In this document: in pieces, positions 45,083 through 55,310 of the stretch
How positions within the stretch are numbered: the first letter of the stretch is position 1
Layout of the letters: each line of letters starts with the position of its first letter
Translations under genes and position numbers: made by a program
Source of the DNA: Photobacterium aquae
GTDB lineage: Bacteria > Pseudomonadota > Gammaproteobacteria > Enterobacterales > Vibrionaceae
Direction: 5' to 3'
Length of the DNA: 64,000 nucleotides
Assembly: GCF_001029445.1 (NCBI RefSeq)
Contig: NZ_LDOT01000027.1
Location: 51,574-115,573, forward strand
Notes under the pieces: model-generated
What the model saw: the letters and a program-made list of their open reading frames with translations, nothing else
The model's database searches: none
What the model was told of the DNA's origin: nothing

Positions 45083-46569
45083 ATACTCAAGCATTTGAAC
45101 AGCTTGATGCCACTGTTGAAGAAAATACGGGATCATTATTGGCAAAAGCGATCTCTGCCACGAAACAAACTGAAAGTTCTCGCGCAGAAGAATTATTACG
45201 TACTTTAACAGAAGAGGCGATGAAAGGTACGGTTACGTGGAATAAGAATTTAACGATAACGTTCCGTGAGGCGATTGCTGCGTTGGATAATACGATATCA
45301 ACCCAGCTAGCTGAAATTATGCATCAAGAACAATTTCAGAAGCTTGAAGGTAGCTGGCGTGGGCTCAACCACCTTGTAATGAATTCAGAGACTAGTCAAA
45401 CGCTAAAAATTCGCATGCTTAGCATGACTAAAAAAGAATTACATAAAGATTTAAGCAAAGCGGTAGAGTTTGATCAGAGTCAGGTATTTAAGAAAGTCTA
45501 TGAAGCTGAGTTTGGAACTCCTGGTGGAGAGCCCTATGGTGCGCTTATCGGGGATTATGAATTTACTAACCACCCGGAAGATATAGAAACATTGAGCTTG
45601 ATGTCGAACGTGGCAGCGGCAGGTTTTGCACCATTTTTGTCAGCGGCTTCTCCTGCATTATTTGGTTTTGATCAGTGGTCTGAATTATCTAAGCCTCGTG
45701 ATTTAGAGAAAGTATTTGAGTCTCTTGAGTATATAAAATGGCGTTCTTTCCGAGAAAGTGATGACTCTCGTTTTGTAACGTTGACAATGCCTCGAGTACT
45801 TGCGCGTTTGCCTTACGGTGAAGCGACTACGCCAATTGAAGAATTCCGTTACGAGGAGTTTAGCCTTGATCCTGTTACGGGATTCGCGTTGAATGCCGAT
45901 CATGAAGACTACTGCTGGATGAACTCTTCTTATGTATTAGGTTCACGTTTAACGAATGCCTTTGCTAAGTACGGATTTTGTACGGCAATACGTGGTGCGG
46001 AAGGTGGGGGTAGAGTTGATAATTTGGCCTCTCATATTTTCGTAAGTGATGATGGTGATCCAGATCTAAAATGTCCGACTGAAATTGGTATTACAGATCG
46101 TCGAGAAGCGGAATTGGGTAAATTGGGATTTCTACCTCTTTGCCATTATAAAAATACGAATTATGCCGTCTTTTTTGGCGCTCAAACTTGCCAGAAACCT
46201 GAGATTCACAGTACACCAGAAGCAACAGCGAATGCGGCCATTTCAGCACGTCTTCCTTATATGATGGCGACATCGCGATTTGCTCATTATCTGAAGGTTA
46301 TGGCTCGAGATAAAATTGGTAGTTACATGGAAGCGGATGAGGTCGAAGCTTGGCTTAACCGTTGGATTTTATCTTACGTCAATGCGTCTGAAGGCGGTGG
46401 TCAAGAAATTCGGGCAAAATATCCATTGGCAGATGCCAAAGTGAAGGTTAAAGAAATACCGGGTCAGCCGGGGGCTTATAATGCGATTGCATGGTTACGT
46501 CCATGGTTACAAATGGAAGAACTAACAACATCGTTGCGGTTAGTAGCTAAGATCCCTGAAATTGGCTGA
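45079..46569 (+). CDS. tssC: T6SS sheath large subunit TssC (VipB)
   Basis: Large sheath subunit. The family blocks are complete: LEGSWRGLNHLVMNSETSQTLKIRML, AVEFDQSQVFKKVYEAEFGTPGGEPYGALIGDYEF, RFAHYLKVMARDKIGS and the C-terminal REIPGQPGAYN-type end (here KEIPGQPGAYNAIAWLRPWLQMEELTTSLRLVAKIP). Length 496 aa. It overlaps tssB by 4 nt and is followed by a hairpin and a paralogous gene. Confidence 0.96.
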   Translation: MNTQAFEQLDATVEENTGSLLAKAISATKQTESSRAEELLRTLTEEAMKGTVTWNKNLTITFREAIAALDNTISTQLAEIMHQEQFQKLEGSWRGLNHLVMNSETSQTLKIRMLSMTKKELHKDLSKAVEFDQSQVFKKVYEAEFGTPGGEPYGALIGDYEFTNHPEDIETLSLMSNVAAAGFAPFLSAASPALFGFDQWSELSKPRDLEKVFESLEYIKWRSFRESDDSRFVTLTMPRVLARLPYGEATTPIEEFRYEEFSLDPVTGFALNADHEDYCWMNSSYVLGSRLTNAFAKYGFCTAIRGAEGGGRVDNLASHIFVSDDGDPDLKCPTEIGITDRREAELGKLGFLPLCHYKNTNYAVFFGAQTCQKPEIHSTPEATANAAISARLPYMMATSRFAHYLKVMARDKIGSYMEADEVEAWLNRWILSYVNASEGGGQEIRAKYPLADAKVKVKEIPGQPGAYNAIAWLRPWLQMEELTTSLRLVAKIPEIG

Positions 46570-46580
46570 TAAGCGATAAG

Positions 46581-46612
46581 ACAGGTAACTGGAAATACCA
46601 GTTACCTGTTTT
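46581..46612 (+). terminator. Hairpin between tssC and its paralogue (attenuator-like)
   Basis: ACAGGTAACTGG (46581-46592) and CCAGTTACCTGT (46598-46609) form a perfect 12-bp stem with a 5-nt loop, followed by only three to four T residues. It ends 15 nt before the paralogue's ATG. A partial terminator or RNA-processing site that gives more TssBC than the downstream proteins is likely. Confidence 0.65.
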
Positions 46613-46627
46613 GGACAGGATGTCGAG

Positions 46628-48166
46628 ATGCAATCAACGCTTCGTTTTATTGATATTGAACAGTTAGAGGCAGATATTCAGCCTGCCACAGGTGACGCAG
46701 CGTGGTGTGCCCAGACAGATATTGTCGATCAGTTCCTGGATAATAAAGATGATTATTGGGCACTGCGGATTTGGCTGGAAAAAGAGGGGGATTTCTGTTG
46801 GTCAACGTGTAATCGTCAAAGTATCCGCTTGCTGCTGTTACGCTCAATTAAGGGTATTGATGCAAAAATAAATGAACAGCTAAATTGTATATTGCACGAT
46901 GATTGTTTTCAAAAGTTGGAGGCAAGTTGGCGTGGGTTAGTATATCTAACTGACCAGGTGGAAGAGTTTGATAGTGAGCTAGTATGTAAAATAAAGCTAT
47001 TGAATTTAACATGGAAAGAGCTTAGCCGTGATATGGGGCGGGCGATTGAATTTGATCAGAGTGATTTGTTTCGTTTAGTTTATAATAACGAATTTAATAT
47101 GCCTGGTGGAGAACCATTTGGATTGTTAATTGGCGATTATCAGGTTTCTCATAAACCTAAAGCTGGTATTCCAACTAATGATATTGATACCTTAATGGGA
47201 ATTAGTAATACAGCAGCAGCAGCTTTTGCTCCATTTGTGACAGCGGCTGAACCAGCACTGTTTGGTGTTGATAATTATACGGAATTAGCAAGTGTCAGTG
47301 ATATTCAGTCCCAGTTTTCACAGCCGGAATATAATAATTGGCGTAGCCTGAGAAAAATGGAAGATGCTCGTTTTTTGGGACTTGTCATGCCACATATTTT
47401 AATGCGTGAGCCGTATGAACAAGATGGTTCACGTAAGGAAGAGTTTTATTTTAAAGAGAATATTATAGATCCTCAGACAGAACATTTATGGGGGAATGCT
47501 GCTTATGGTTTTGCAAGTGTAGTATTAAAAGCATTTTCTGAATCTGGATGGTTTAGTCAAATCAGAGGGTTACAACCTGGAAGATATAACCGTGGACTGG
47601 TATTTAATTTACCATCTGCCAGCTTTAATTTGACACGGCGACTTCGTCAGAGTAAGCCATCTGTAGATTTGCAAGTAGGTGACAGATTGGAAAAGCAGTT
47701 ATCAGATTGTGGTTTTATCCCTATATCTCCTTTACCCCATACTGAACATTTGGTTTTTTTTAGTAATGCCTCGGTTAATTTGCCAAAGCATTATGAGTCA
47801 TTGGGAGCACAGGTAAATGCGCGCTTGTCTTCAATGTTACAATATATATTATGCGCATCACGATTTGCTCATTATATAAAAGTAATGGGGAGAGATAAGG
47901 TCGGTATGTATGCTACGGCAGAAAGTATTGAGACTGAATTTCAGCGTTGGTTATTTAATTATACGACAGCGTCAGATGAAGCATCCGATGAAGTCAGATC
48001 TCGTTATCCATTGAATGAAGCGCGTATACAGGTAAAAGAAAAGTCTGGGCGTCCAGGTCATTATTATTCGATTATTCATTTACGACCACATTTTCAACTT
48101 GATCAGATGGTTTCGAGTATTCGTCTGATTACTGAACTCGCACCAAATCAAAGTAATACTGGGTGA
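46628..48166 (+). CDS. Second TssC-family protein (TssC paralogue, ImpD type)
   Basis: A full-length relative of TssC (512 aa) keeping the same landmarks: LEASWRGLVYLTDQVEEFD, RAIEFDQSDLFRLVYNNEFNMPGGEPFGLLIGDYQ, RFAHYIKVMGRDKVGMY and KEKSGRPGHYYSIIHLRPHFQLDQM. It has an extra N-terminal segment (about residues 1-60) not seen in TssC. The Rhizobium imp locus also has two members of this family, ImpC and ImpD, so the arrangement has precedent. Whether it enters the sheath, forms a special end ring or regulates assembly is not known. It is separated from tssC by a strong hairpin and is followed 7 nt later by tagJ. Confidence 0.88.
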   Translation: MQSTLRFIDIEQLEADIQPATGDAAWCAQTDIVDQFLDNKDDYWALRIWLEKEGDFCWSTCNRQSIRLLLLRSIKGIDAKINEQLNCILHDDCFQKLEASWRGLVYLTDQVEEFDSELVCKIKLLNLTWKELSRDMGRAIEFDQSDLFRLVYNNEFNMPGGEPFGLLIGDYQVSHKPKAGIPTNDIDTLMGISNTAAAAFAPFVTAAEPALFGVDNYTELASVSDIQSQFSQPEYNNWRSLRKMEDARFLGLVMPHILMREPYEQDGSRKEEFYFKENIIDPQTEHLWGNAAYGFASVVLKAFSESGWFSQIRGLQPGRYNRGLVFNLPSASFNLTRRLRQSKPSVDLQVGDRLEKQLSDCGFIPISPLPHTEHLVFFSNASVNLPKHYESLGAQVNARLSSMLQYILCASRFAHYIKVMGRDKVGMYATAESIETEFQRWLFNYTTASDEASDEVRSRYPLNEARIQVKEKSGRPGHYYSIIHLRPHFQLDQMVSSIRLITELAPNQSNTG

Positions 48167-48173
48167 TAATATA

Positions 48174-48974
48174 ATGAAGACATTGCATACATTAATTCAA
48201 CAAGCAAAATTAAGCGAAGCACTAGAGTTACTGGCTAGTCAGTTGCAGGAAACTCCACAAGATGTTGATTTACGGAGTAGCTTTATTGAGCTCTTATGCA
48301 TTGATGGTCAATACGAAAGGGCAGATAAGCAACTTAATTTGTTAATTAAGCAGAATCCTGATTGTTTGATTGGAGCCACTAATCTAAGGCAGTTGATCCG
48401 TGCAGCTCAGGCTAGGCTTGATTTTGACGGTGGGGCCGCGACTGCTAATTTGGTTAAAGATGTTGATGAGGCATTTACATCATTACTGCGAATGCGTCTA
48501 GCGTACAGAGAAAACCACGTTGAAAATTTCATCCAAAGCGCAGAACAACTTGAAAAAAATCGCGTAAATATACCTATGGAGATAGATGGGGAATATCGTG
48601 ACACATTACGCGATCTTGATGATACATTGGCTGGTTTTTTAGAGCTATTTGGTACTGATGGAAAGTATTATCTTGTTCCGTTTGATGCATTGATACGTTT
48701 AGAGATGATGCCAGTGACATCTCTAATTGAACATGTGTGGCGTAAGGTTGATATCGAAATTGATGGTGGTTTATGTGGTGAGGCATTTATCCCAATGACA
48801 TATATTAATAGCCAAACAGATGCCGAAAAATTGGGAAGAGAAACTGATTGGCGTGAAATTTTTGGAACAAATATTTATTCTGGTGTTGGGCAGAAGATGT
48901 ATTTGTTTGGTGATGAGGCAGTGGTCTTATCACAAATTCAGCGAATAAATAAGACTGTTCCGCTTGTCGTTTAA
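48174..48974 (+). CDS. tagJ: T6SS accessory protein TagJ (ImpE/SciE family)
   Basis: Sheath-associated accessory protein; in P. aeruginosa its homologue binds the N-terminal helix of TssB. The N-terminal tetratricopeptide-like helices (LSEALELLASQLQETPQDVDLRSSFIELLCIDGQYERA) and the C-terminal ImpE domain (YYLVPFDALIRLEMMPVTSLIEHVWRKVDIEI) are clear. Length 266 aa. Its presence next to a second TssC is notable, since both are additions to the minimal sheath set. Confidence 0.9.
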   Translation: MKTLHTLIQQAKLSEALELLASQLQETPQDVDLRSSFIELLCIDGQYERADKQLNLLIKQNPDCLIGATNLRQLIRAAQARLDFDGGAATANLVKDVDEAFTSLLRMRLAYRENHVENFIQSAEQLEKNRVNIPMEIDGEYRDTLRDLDDTLAGFLELFGTDGKYYLVPFDALIRLEMMPVTSLIEHVWRKVDIEIDGGLCGEAFIPMTYINSQTDAEKLGRETDWREIFGTNIYSGVGQKMYLFGDEAVVLSQIQRINKTVPLVV

Positions 48975-48988
48975 CGGTTGGCTGAAGA

Positions 48989-49462
48989 ATGAAAGCTAGC
49001 CAAGCCTTAGTTCCCTCTTTGTTAGATCGGCTGTTAGATGATGCACCTGAAAATATGGCCAACACAAATAGGCCGTTTACATGGAGGGATATGCGCCATA
49101 GCGTGCGACGTGATTTAGAAAATTTGCTAAATGCAAAGGTGCATTGGCATGTGTGGTCAAAGTATTATCCTGAATTGAATTGTTCGCTATTTTCTTACGG
49201 TCTGCCTGATTTTTCCGCCATGCCTCTGAGTTCTTTGGATGGTCGTCAAGCCCTCTGCCATATAATCGAAGATACTATTCGAAAATTTGAGCCCAGATTT
49301 GCTGATGTAGCGGTAACAGTTGTCGGGGACGATGAACCGGTTGATCGAATTCTTAGGTTGCGGATCCATGCGTTATTTCATGCAACACCCGAGGCAGAAG
49401 AAGTCACTTTTGATTCAGAGATTGAGCCAATTTGTTTAGGTATTCGAATTAGTGAGCCATAA
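48989..49462 (+). CDS. tssE: T6SS baseplate protein TssE (gp25-like)
   Basis: Baseplate wedge component related to phage T4 gp25. It shows PSLLDRLLDD at the N-terminus, SVRRDLENLLNAKVHW, the YGLPDFSAMPLSS block and FEPRFADVAVTVV. Length 157 aa. It lies between tagJ and tssF with 2-nt spacing to tssF, the usual tssE-F-G order. Confidence 0.93.
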   Translation: MKASQALVPSLLDRLLDDAPENMANTNRPFTWRDMRHSVRRDLENLLNAKVHWHVWSKYYPELNCSLFSYGLPDFSAMPLSSLDGRQALCHIIEDTIRKFEPRFADVAVTVVGDDEPVDRILRLRIHALFHATPEAEEVTFDSEIEPICLGIRISEP

Positions 49463-49464
49463 CT

Positions 49465-51294
49465 ATGAGTGATGAGATACTCAAGTACTATAACCGCGAA
49501 CTTTCCTATATTCGGCATATGGGGGCTGATTTTGCAAAGCGTTATCCAAAGGTCGCAGGTCGATTAAAGCTCAGTGATGAACATGTGGAGGATCCACATG
49601 TTTCTCGATTAGTTGAAAGTTTTGCATTGCTGACGGCGCAAACTCGGCGATGTCTGGATGATAGTTTCCCGGAGTTAACGGAAGCACTCATTGGACAGTT
49701 ATATCCAGATTACCACGCAACAATTCCTTCTATGGCAATTATTAAAATGACGACCCAGAATATCAATGATCATGGTTTTATATTGCCCCGTGGTAGCGAA
49801 GTTCAGGGTCATGTAGATGGATACAAATCATGTCATTTTACAACTTGTTACGATACGGAGTTATGGCCTGTGGAGGTGACGAAGGCGGCCTTTGAAAATG
49901 CGCCCTTTAAAGCGCCGTGTGCAAATTTTAAAACACAAGCACAATCGGTACTGAAGCTCACGTTAAGCGGTGAATTTGAAAGTACTCCACTCTTTAAGCT
50001 GGGTATCAGAAATTTGCGCTTTTATCTCAATGGGCAGGCGCAGCTCAGTTATAGCCTTTATCAGTTGTTGTTTAGGTCAATGGTGGGTATCGCTATCGCT
50101 CCGAAAGGATCGTCTGAAGCGAGTCACTATCTTCAAGGGCGTCACGTTGTGAGTGTCGGTTTTGAAGATGAACATGAAGTGGTGCCCTATCACAAACGGA
50201 GCTTTAGTGGTTATAGGCTGTTAGTTGAACATTTTTTGTTTCCGGAAAAGTTTTTATTTTTTGAATTGCGGGATCTCGAACCTGATTGGCTAGGCGATAA
50301 TAATGAAGTCGATATTTATATCTACTTTAATGAAAGTAATGACTTTTTACCAAAGCAAGTAACAGCCGACAATGTATTGTTAGGTTGCACTCCGATTATT
50401 AATTTGTTTGAGCAGCAACTTGAATCATTTACGTTGCAACCTGTTCAGGATGAGTATCAGTTGATTCCTCAATACGGGGATGCTGATATTTGTGAAGTGA
50501 TTCGGATCAATGAAGTTAAAGCATATGATAAAAATGACAACTGCGTGAATGTTGCTCCATTTTATGGCGTTGGACAAGCTAACTATTTGACAGAAAATGA
50601 CATGTACTGGACGCTGCGGCGTGAGCATTCAAGTTGGGCTAGCGGGCATGATGAACCTGGTTGCGAAACGTATCTATCCATTGTGGATACTCACACGAAA
50701 CCGGTAGATGTGGATGAATACGAGCATTGGTTAGTTACGATTAATGCATTGTGTAGTAATCGTAATTTACCAGCTCGCTTACCTTTTGGCGGTGGGCAAC
50801 CTGTAATGGATGTGAGGTTACGTAGTGATTCATTGAAAGAGGTACGCTGTCTTACCGCATTGACTCAGCCGATGAGACCTAAATTGCTTGAAAGTACCCG
50901 TTGGCAGTTTGCCAAGCATCTAACTTTAAATCAATTTTCTGGTGAACACGGCTTGGAAACGCTCAAAGAAACGTTAAAGCTGTATGATTTTGAGCAGACA
51001 CCGCAAAGTAAGATGCTGATTGAAGCCATCACTGCGATGTTGGTGACACCTGCTAGTGCGCGTGTTGTGCAGGATGGGCGTGTTGGATTCTGTCATGGTA
51101 ACGATATATTACTAGAGTTTTGTAACAATGAACTCTCTGGTGCCAACCTGTTTTTCTTTGGTTGTATCCTTTCCCAATTTTTCTCTCAATTTACTGCAGT
51201 AAATAGTTTTACGCGGTTAAGTGTCAGCTTTAGAGGGCAGCTTGATTGGCAGTATCGTTGGCCTGCATGTGCTGGCGGAAAGGTGTTACTGTGA
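49465..51294 (+). CDS. tssF: T6SS baseplate protein TssF
   Basis: Large baseplate wedge protein. The start (YYNRELSYIRHMGADFAKRYPKVAGRLKL) and the block VSRLVESFALLTAQTRRCLDDSFPELTEAL are diagnostic, as is the C-terminal FSQFTAVNSFTRLSV. Length 609 aa is standard. It overlaps tssG by 4 nt (GTGA). Confidence 0.95.
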   Translation: MSDEILKYYNRELSYIRHMGADFAKRYPKVAGRLKLSDEHVEDPHVSRLVESFALLTAQTRRCLDDSFPELTEALIGQLYPDYHATIPSMAIIKMTTQNINDHGFILPRGSEVQGHVDGYKSCHFTTCYDTELWPVEVTKAAFENAPFKAPCANFKTQAQSVLKLTLSGEFESTPLFKLGIRNLRFYLNGQAQLSYSLYQLLFRSMVGIAIAPKGSSEASHYLQGRHVVSVGFEDEHEVVPYHKRSFSGYRLLVEHFLFPEKFLFFELRDLEPDWLGDNNEVDIYIYFNESNDFLPKQVTADNVLLGCTPIINLFEQQLESFTLQPVQDEYQLIPQYGDADICEVIRINEVKAYDKNDNCVNVAPFYGVGQANYLTENDMYWTLRREHSSWASGHDEPGCETYLSIVDTHTKPVDVDEYEHWLVTINALCSNRNLPARLPFGGGQPVMDVRLRSDSLKEVRCLTALTQPMRPKLLESTRWQFAKHLTLNQFSGEHGLETLKETLKLYDFEQTPQSKMLIEAITAMLVTPASARVVQDGRVGFCHGNDILLEFCNNELSGANLFFFGCILSQFFSQFTAVNSFTRLSVSFRGQLDWQYRWPACAGGKVLL

Positions 51295-52277
51295 ATATAA
51301 CGCAATTAATAGGATATATAGATCGTGATGACTTCTATCGCTCGGTATATTCGTTGCAGCGGCAGATGTCAGAAATTGGAGAGAGCAATGAATTGGGCAC
51401 TGATACTTTGCCTAATAATGAATGTATTCGTTTTAAGGCTTGTCAAACTTTAGGGTTTGCGGGCACAGCGATTGAATCCATTCGCGAGACAAGCAGCGAT
51501 AGTGGCGTCAAACGATTGGATATTAATATAAACTTCATGGGATTAACGGGGCCAAGCGGAGCATTACCTCGTCATTATACTGAGTTAGTGATGCAAAGAG
51601 CACGTTTAAAAGATGTCGCGATCCGTGAGTTTTTTGACATGTTTAACCACCGTTTAATTTCGTTGCAGTATAGATCTTGGGAAAAATATCAATATCCCAT
51701 TCAGCATGAACGATATTTAAACGGTAAAGAGTCAATTATTGATTCGGTGTTACATGCACTGACAGGGGCTACTCATAATTTGGATGTATTTATGGGAGGG
51801 CTATTGGCTAAGACTATACGCAATAGCCAGAGTTTGCGTCAGATTTTGACATTAATCGGCGGCTGTCAGGTAGAAATAAAGGAGTTTGTTGGCCGTTGGC
51901 TGCAACTTTCTCCATCTGAACAGACCTGTTTAGGGTCTCGTCTACAGCCTGAAGGGCAGCACGCACAGCTGGGCGTGAGTAGCATGCTGGGGCAGAGGGT
52001 ATGGGATTTGTCATCGGCAATAGATATCGAGCTTCACGTTAACGAGCGTGAAAAAGCTGCGATGTTGATGAACCAAGGACCGTTATTACAAACAATGAAG
52101 CAGATTGTAAGCCACTATTTATCACCCTCGATTCATGTCAGTTGGCGTTTGGTAACTGCTTATCAAAATTTACCCGTAGCCAGTTTGAATAATCATGGTG
52201 TAGGCCTCGGTTTGGGAGTGGCATTAATGAGTAGTCATCATATAAAGGATAAGGTTCTTAAGATTCCGGTAGGTTAA
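51291..52277 (+). CDS. tssG: T6SS baseplate protein TssG
   Basis: Baseplate wedge partner of TssF. Blocks include IRFKACQTLGFAGTAIESI, NFMGLTGPSGALPRHYTELV and REFFDMFNHRLISLQYRSWEKY. The open frame extends to 51246 inside tssF, but the GTG at 51291 overlaps the tssF stop as GTGA and has AAAGG 7 nt upstream, so it is the start (328 aa). Followed by clpV after 112 nt. Confidence 0.94.
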   Translation: MNITQLIGYIDRDDFYRSVYSLQRQMSEIGESNELGTDTLPNNECIRFKACQTLGFAGTAIESIRETSSDSGVKRLDININFMGLTGPSGALPRHYTELVMQRARLKDVAIREFFDMFNHRLISLQYRSWEKYQYPIQHERYLNGKESIIDSVLHALTGATHNLDVFMGGLLAKTIRNSQSLRQILTLIGGCQVEIKEFVGRWLQLSPSEQTCLGSRLQPEGQHAQLGVSSMLGQRVWDLSSAIDIELHVNEREKAAMLMNQGPLLQTMKQIVSHYLSPSIHVSWRLVTAYQNLPVASLNNHGVGLGLGVALMSSHHIKDKVLKIPVG

Positions 52278-52389
52278 GTGTCGTTGTAACGGCATGGAAA
52301 GTTTAATACCCAATCGATATTACGATATTCGTTTAGCGAGAATGTATTTAGGGTATTAGTTGAAATTTATTCAAAATAAGGGATGTTAC

Positions 52390-55047
52390 ATGTCAACGAT
52401 GACGTTGAAATCACTGGTCGATAAACTCTCACCACACTGTCAAAAACAGCTCGAGACGGGAGCCGCGCTGTGTAATAGCCGTAGTCATTTTAGTGTTGAA
52501 ATCCAACACTGGTTGTCTGCTATGGTAGAAGAACAAGACGGTGACTTAGCGGTTATTGCAGGGAGCTTTGATTTTTCGTTACCAGTGTTACACAGTGAAC
52601 TACAGCTTAGTTTGGAAAAACTGAAAACGGGAAATAGCGCTACACCAGGTTTATCTCCGCATCTTGTTACGTTATTGCGTTCGGCATGGCTTGCAGCATC
52701 GATTGATTTTGGTGATCAACAGATCCGCACCGTACATATTATTTATGTGTTACTCAAAGATGATAGTTTAGGGTCTTTGGTATTACGCGATGCTCGCTCG
52801 TTAGAACATATAGATCCCGCTCAATTGCTGTCTGCTTGGCCAACACTTGCAGAACGTTCTGCTGAGTCAGTTGTTGCAACTAGTGATGATGTAACGAATA
52901 CCTTATCGTCAACATCCGCCCCCGCTTTAGCACAATATACGATAGATCTGACGGAGCAGGCTCGGCTAGGAGCTATAGACCCTATTTTAGGGCGTGATAA
53001 TGAGATTCGTCAGATGATCGATATTTTGACGCGTCGGCGTCAGAATAATCCGATTCTTACAGGGGAAGCTGGAGTGGGTAAAACCGCGGTAGTGGAAGGT
53101 TTGGCCCAACGGATTAGCCAAGATGATGTTCCTGATGCCTTAAAAGCTGTTTCCATTCGTGTTCTTGATCTCGCTCTACTTCAGGCAGGTGCCGGGATGA
53201 AAGGGGAATTTGAAAATCGCTTGAAGGGTATTATTAAAGAAGTTAAGGCATCTCCTGAGCCAATAATTCTCTTTATTGATGAGGCCCATACTATGATCGG
53301 TAGTGGTGGTCAGGCGGGTCAGAATGATGCGGCCAATATTTTGAAACCGGCGTTAGCCCGTGGTGAACTTCGTACAATTGCGGCGACCACATGGGCTGAA
53401 TATAAGAAGTACTTCGAGAAGGATGCAGCATTAACACGCCGTTTCCAGGTCGTTAAAGTTGAGGAGCCTGATGAAGCGACAGCTATTGTGATGTTACGAG
53501 GATTATTGCCTGTCATGGCTGCTCATCACAATGTTGCGATTACGGATAAAGCGTTGCAAGCAGCCGTGAAATTGTCAAGCCGCTATATCAACGGACGCCA
53601 ATTGCCAGATAAGGCCGTGGCGCTATTAGATACGGCCTGTGCTCGGGTTGCGATGAGTCAAGCCAGTATCCCAGGGCGAGTTGAAACTCTTCGTCGGCAG
53701 CAGCAGCAGCTGAAAGATGAAATTGCCGTGTTGGAAAGGGAACAGATTACAGGGAGTGATCACCAAGACAAAATGTGCGCGCTGTATGAAAAGCTTCATG
53801 AAGTGGAGCTAGCGCATACTCAGGCAGAGGTATTGTGGCATGATGAGGCTGGTTTGGTTGAGCAGGCAAAAATACTGTCGGCTAAATTGGTGGATAGGCT
53901 GAGTAATCTTGATATTAATGAAGATAGTAGTTCTGACGATAGTCTGGCGACTGGATCGGATACAGAGAATGGACAGAAAGCCCAGTTGCAAGCGATTAAA
54001 CAGACGCTAAATGCAAACAGTGAGCCGATGGTATTTCTTGAGGTTGATGAAGTGTTAGTGGCTGAGGTGATATCAGATTGGACGGGCATTCCGCTGGGAA
54101 GAATGCAAAGTGATGAAATTGAAACAGTTCTCACTTTAAGTGACCGTATGAAAGCCCGTGTAATTGGGCAAGATCATGCCTTGGATTTGATGGCGAAAGT
54201 GGTGCAGACCGCCCGCGCGCAATTAAATGACGAGCGTAAGCCGAATGGTGTCTTTCTTCTTACTGGGCCAAGCGGGGTAGGTAAAACTGAATCTGCGTTA
54301 GCTTTGGCTGAACAGGTATACGGTAGTGAAGATAATGTCACTGTTATTAATATGTCGGAATTTAAAGAAGAGCATAAAGTGTCTCTTCTATTGGGGTCAC
54401 CTCCTGGTTATGTTGGTTTTGGAGAAGGCGGGATCTTAACCGAAGCGGTTAGGCGAAAACCTTATGGCGTAGTATTGCTTGATGAAATGGAAAAAGCTCA
54501 TCCAGGCGTACAGGATATTTTTTATCAGGTATTTGATAAAGGTACGATCAAAGATGGTGAAGGACGTGATATTGATTTTAAGAATACCATTATTATCATG
54601 ACTTCCAATGTAGGTACGGATACTACGATAGATTTGTTTGAGGATGCTGATACAGCACCTTCTATCGAAGGGTTGAAGCAAGCACTGCAGGATGATCTTC
54701 TTAATGTTTTCAAACCGGCATTCCTAGGCAGGATAAATGTAATTCCATTTGTTCCATTATCGACCGAAGTCTTAGCGAATATAATTCACTTACAGTTGGA
54801 TCGGATTGGAATGCGTATTTCTGAGCATTATAATGCAACATTTAATTATGCAGATAGAGTCGTTTCATACCTAAATGAACATTGCTTTGATAGTAATTCA
54901 GGTGCTCGTGCAATTCAAAATAATCTTCAAAATGTCTTATTGCCAATATTGTCAACAAGCATATTGGAGCGTTTGGCGGATAATGAGCATTTTGAAAGTG
55001 TACATGTGGATATTGAAAGTGGCAGTTATAAGATAGAATTTAAATGA
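52390..55047 (+). CDS. clpV: T6SS AAA+ ATPase ClpV (TssH)
   Basis: Hexameric ATPase that takes contracted TssBC sheath apart for reuse. Two AAA+ modules are intact: Walker A GEAGVGKTAVVEG with Walker B ILFIDEAHTMIG, and Walker A GPSGVGKTESALALAE with Walker B VVLLDEMEKAHP. The N-terminal domain (about 1-160) starts STMTLKSLVDKLSPHCQKQLE, the ClpV type that binds the TssC N-terminus. A middle coiled coil lies at about 410-540. A TTG at 52360 is in frame, but AAGGGA stands 6 nt before the ATG at 52390 (885 aa). Confidence 0.95.
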   Translation: MSTMTLKSLVDKLSPHCQKQLETGAALCNSRSHFSVEIQHWLSAMVEEQDGDLAVIAGSFDFSLPVLHSELQLSLEKLKTGNSATPGLSPHLVTLLRSAWLAASIDFGDQQIRTVHIIYVLLKDDSLGSLVLRDARSLEHIDPAQLLSAWPTLAERSAESVVATSDDVTNTLSSTSAPALAQYTIDLTEQARLGAIDPILGRDNEIRQMIDILTRRRQNNPILTGEAGVGKTAVVEGLAQRISQDDVPDALKAVSIRVLDLALLQAGAGMKGEFENRLKGIIKEVKASPEPIILFIDEAHTMIGSGGQAGQNDAANILKPALARGELRTIAATTWAEYKKYFEKDAALTRRFQVVKVEEPDEATAIVMLRGLLPVMAAHHNVAITDKALQAAVKLSSRYINGRQLPDKAVALLDTACARVAMSQASIPGRVETLRRQQQQLKDEIAVLEREQITGSDHQDKMCALYEKLHEVELAHTQAEVLWHDEAGLVEQAKILSAKLVDRLSNLDINEDSSSDDSLATGSDTENGQKAQLQAIKQTLNANSEPMVFLEVDEVLVAEVISDWTGIPLGRMQSDEIETVLTLSDRMKARVIGQDHALDLMAKVVQTARAQLNDERKPNGVFLLTGPSGVGKTESALALAEQVYGSEDNVTVINMSEFKEEHKVSLLLGSPPGYVGFGEGGILTEAVRRKPYGVVLLDEMEKAHPGVQDIFYQVFDKGTIKDGEGRDIDFKNTIIIMTSNVGTDTTIDLFEDADTAPSIEGLKQALQDDLLNVFKPAFLGRINVIPFVPLSTEVLANIIHLQLDRIGMRISEHYNATFNYADRVVSYLNEHCFDSNSGARAIQNNLQNVLLPILSTSILERLADNEHFESVHVDIESGSYKIEFK

Positions 55048-55310
55048 TTGAAAGCATAGTTAGATAAAATATTGCGATGCAATTCATGATTTAATTTATT
55101 ATTTCTTACCTACATTGTTGTGGTGATGGATAATGTATTAGGCCTAATGACAATTACTTTATGTGTTTATTGTTTATTATTATCTAATAACTGTTTTGTC
55201 ATTACTCAAAGTGTGAAATTCACTAATAGATAAATCATCAATAACAAATTGATGGTGTTCTTATTGAAAGCCCATTTAGGGATAACCCCGTAATGCTATA
55301 GGAGATTAGC
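55048..55310. promoter_or_regulatory. Promoter/leader region of hcp
   Basis: A 263-bp AT-rich gap with no gene. It ends in a GGAG ribosome site for hcp. Hcp is usually made in large excess, so a separate strong promoter here is likely; I saw no sigma-54 type -24/-12 element. Confidence 0.4.

Noticed and set aside
55048..55310. Sigma-54 promoter for hcp
   Set aside because: No TGGC/TTGC pair with the right spacing was found, and no VasH-type activator is in the window.
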